From positions 1-64,000 of the forward strand of contig NZ_BCWN01000014.1 of NCBI RefSeq assembly GCF_001592225.1: 64,000 nt of DNA. Direction: 5' to 3'. Under the pieces are notes generated by a model that was not told the DNA's origin, did not search any database, and was given only the letters and a program-made list of their open reading frames with translations. Numbering within the stretch: position 1 is the first letter of the stretch; every line of letters starts with the position of its first letter. Below are positions 63,581-64,000 of this stretch, in pieces. The stretch comes from Castellaniella caeni NBRC 101664. Lineage in GTDB: Bacteria > Pseudomonadota > Gammaproteobacteria > Burkholderiales > Burkholderiaceae_B. Position numbers and translations under genes: made by a program.

Positions 63581-63599
63581 ATAGATGGAAAATATCTAT
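63581..63599. promoter_or_regulatory. Candidate LysR operator between wrbA and lysR
   Basis: ATAGAT (63581-63586) and ATCTAT (63594-63599) are perfect six-base inverted repeats with a seven-base spacer, containing the T-N11-A pattern of LysR sites, 50 bases before the regulator start. Confidence 0.45.
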
Positions 63600-63649
63600 A
63601 CTGTCCTGAAAATAGAACAATTCTCCTTGGCGTTTGTGGAGGAACGGCC

Positions 63650-64000
63650 ATGCAGGATCTCGACGATCTGGCGTATTTCGCGCTGGTGGTGGAACACGGC
63701 GGTTTTGCCGCGGCTGCGCGCGCCAGCGGCATTCCCAAGTCCAAGCTCAGTCGTCGCCTGGCCGAGCTGGAAACTCGGCTTGGCGTGCGCTTGGCGCAGC
63801 GCAGCACGCGCCACTTCGTGCTCACGCCCGTGGGCGAGCAGATCGTGCCGCATGCGCACGCCATGCTGGCCGAAGCCGAGACCGTGCGCGCGCTGGCGCA
63901 CGAACAGACGCACGAGCCGCGCGGGCGCGTGCGCCTGGCCTGCCCGCCAGCCTTGCTGCAGGCGACGGTGGGGCCGCTGCTCAATGCCTTCGTCAAGGCC
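63650..64000 (+). CDS. LysR-type regulator, cut by window end
   Basis: N-terminal 117 residues of a LysR-family regulator. The helix-turn-helix is at about residues 1-60 (DDLAYFALVVEHGGFAAAAR, then SKLSRRLAELETRLGVRLAQ), followed by the start of the effector domain. A strong GGAGGAA ribosome-binding site lies seven bases before ATG 63650. The reading frame is open to the last base. Divergent from wrbA, its likely target. Confidence 0.92.
   Translation, partial: MQDLDDLAYFALVVEHGGFAAAARASGIPKSKLSRRLAELETRLGVRLAQRSTRHFVLTPVGEQIVPHAHAMLAEAETVRALAHEQTHEPRGRVRLACPPALLQATVGPLLNAFVKA

Overview
The window is GC-rich, densely packed chromosomal DNA. Gene families, operon layouts and the codon-position GC bias suggest a betaproteobacterium of the Burkholderiales, probably an Alcaligenaceae relative of Bordetella or Achromobacter. 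This taxonomic call is inference from gene content. No rRNA, CRISPR array or complete insertion sequence is seen.

Layout. A lone serine recombinase (24-632) is followed by a chemoreceptor (733-2331) and an MgtA-type Mg2+ P-type ATPase (2885-5650) with a long, hairpin-rich leader that also holds a tiny proline-containing ORF. Reading leftwards come an iron ABC transporter (fbpABC-like, 5714-9337, with a Fur-like palindrome) and a polar amino-acid ABC transporter (aapJQM, 9398-12705) that lacks its own ATPase gene. 12784-20053 looks like a lysine-related region: an ALDH7/AmaB-type dehydrogenase, an FAD amine oxidase, an XRE-cupin regulator, a ThDP enzyme, and the divergent argP-lysE pair, where lysE has a leader resembling an attenuator. 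A second chemoreceptor, an MscS channel, htpG and the glutathione-dependent formaldehyde pair frmA-frmB follow (20102-27770).

27749-44360 is one long catabolic block. A LysR regulator is divergent from a pim-type (dicarboxylate) beta-oxidation operon: fused hydratase/dehydrogenase, thiolase, two acyl-CoA dehydrogenases, enoyl-CoA hydratase, class III CoA-transferase and a nitronate-monooxygenase-like flavoprotein. A complete Liv-type ABC importer, a hotdog thioesterase and etfBA complete it. Uptake, CoA activation, beta-oxidation and electron transfer are therefore encoded together. Next comes a second small catabolic unit: a TRAP transporter (44394-47220) divergent from a lactonase-like metallohydrolase, a GntR regulator and an L-2-hydroxyglutarate-oxidase-like flavoprotein (47455-49951).

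49981-55338 is housekeeping: ampD, a PP0621-family protein, a CcsA/YpjD-like membrane protein, ffh, thiS, proline iminopeptidase and trmB. A tRNA-Gly(CCC) at 55425-55498 marks the left edge of a small, more AT-rich accessory island ending at 60574. The island carries an integrase scar, a RES-Xre toxin-antitoxin operon whose toxin C-terminus looks replaced, a HipBA-like module, a decayed second Xre antitoxin fragment and an unrecognised HTH protein. Each of the three HTH-encoding units has its own long perfect inverted repeat at its promoter. This island is the least explained part of the window.

The right end returns to core-like genes: a YczE-type membrane protein with its divergent MocR regulator, wrbA, and a LysR gene cut by the window edge.
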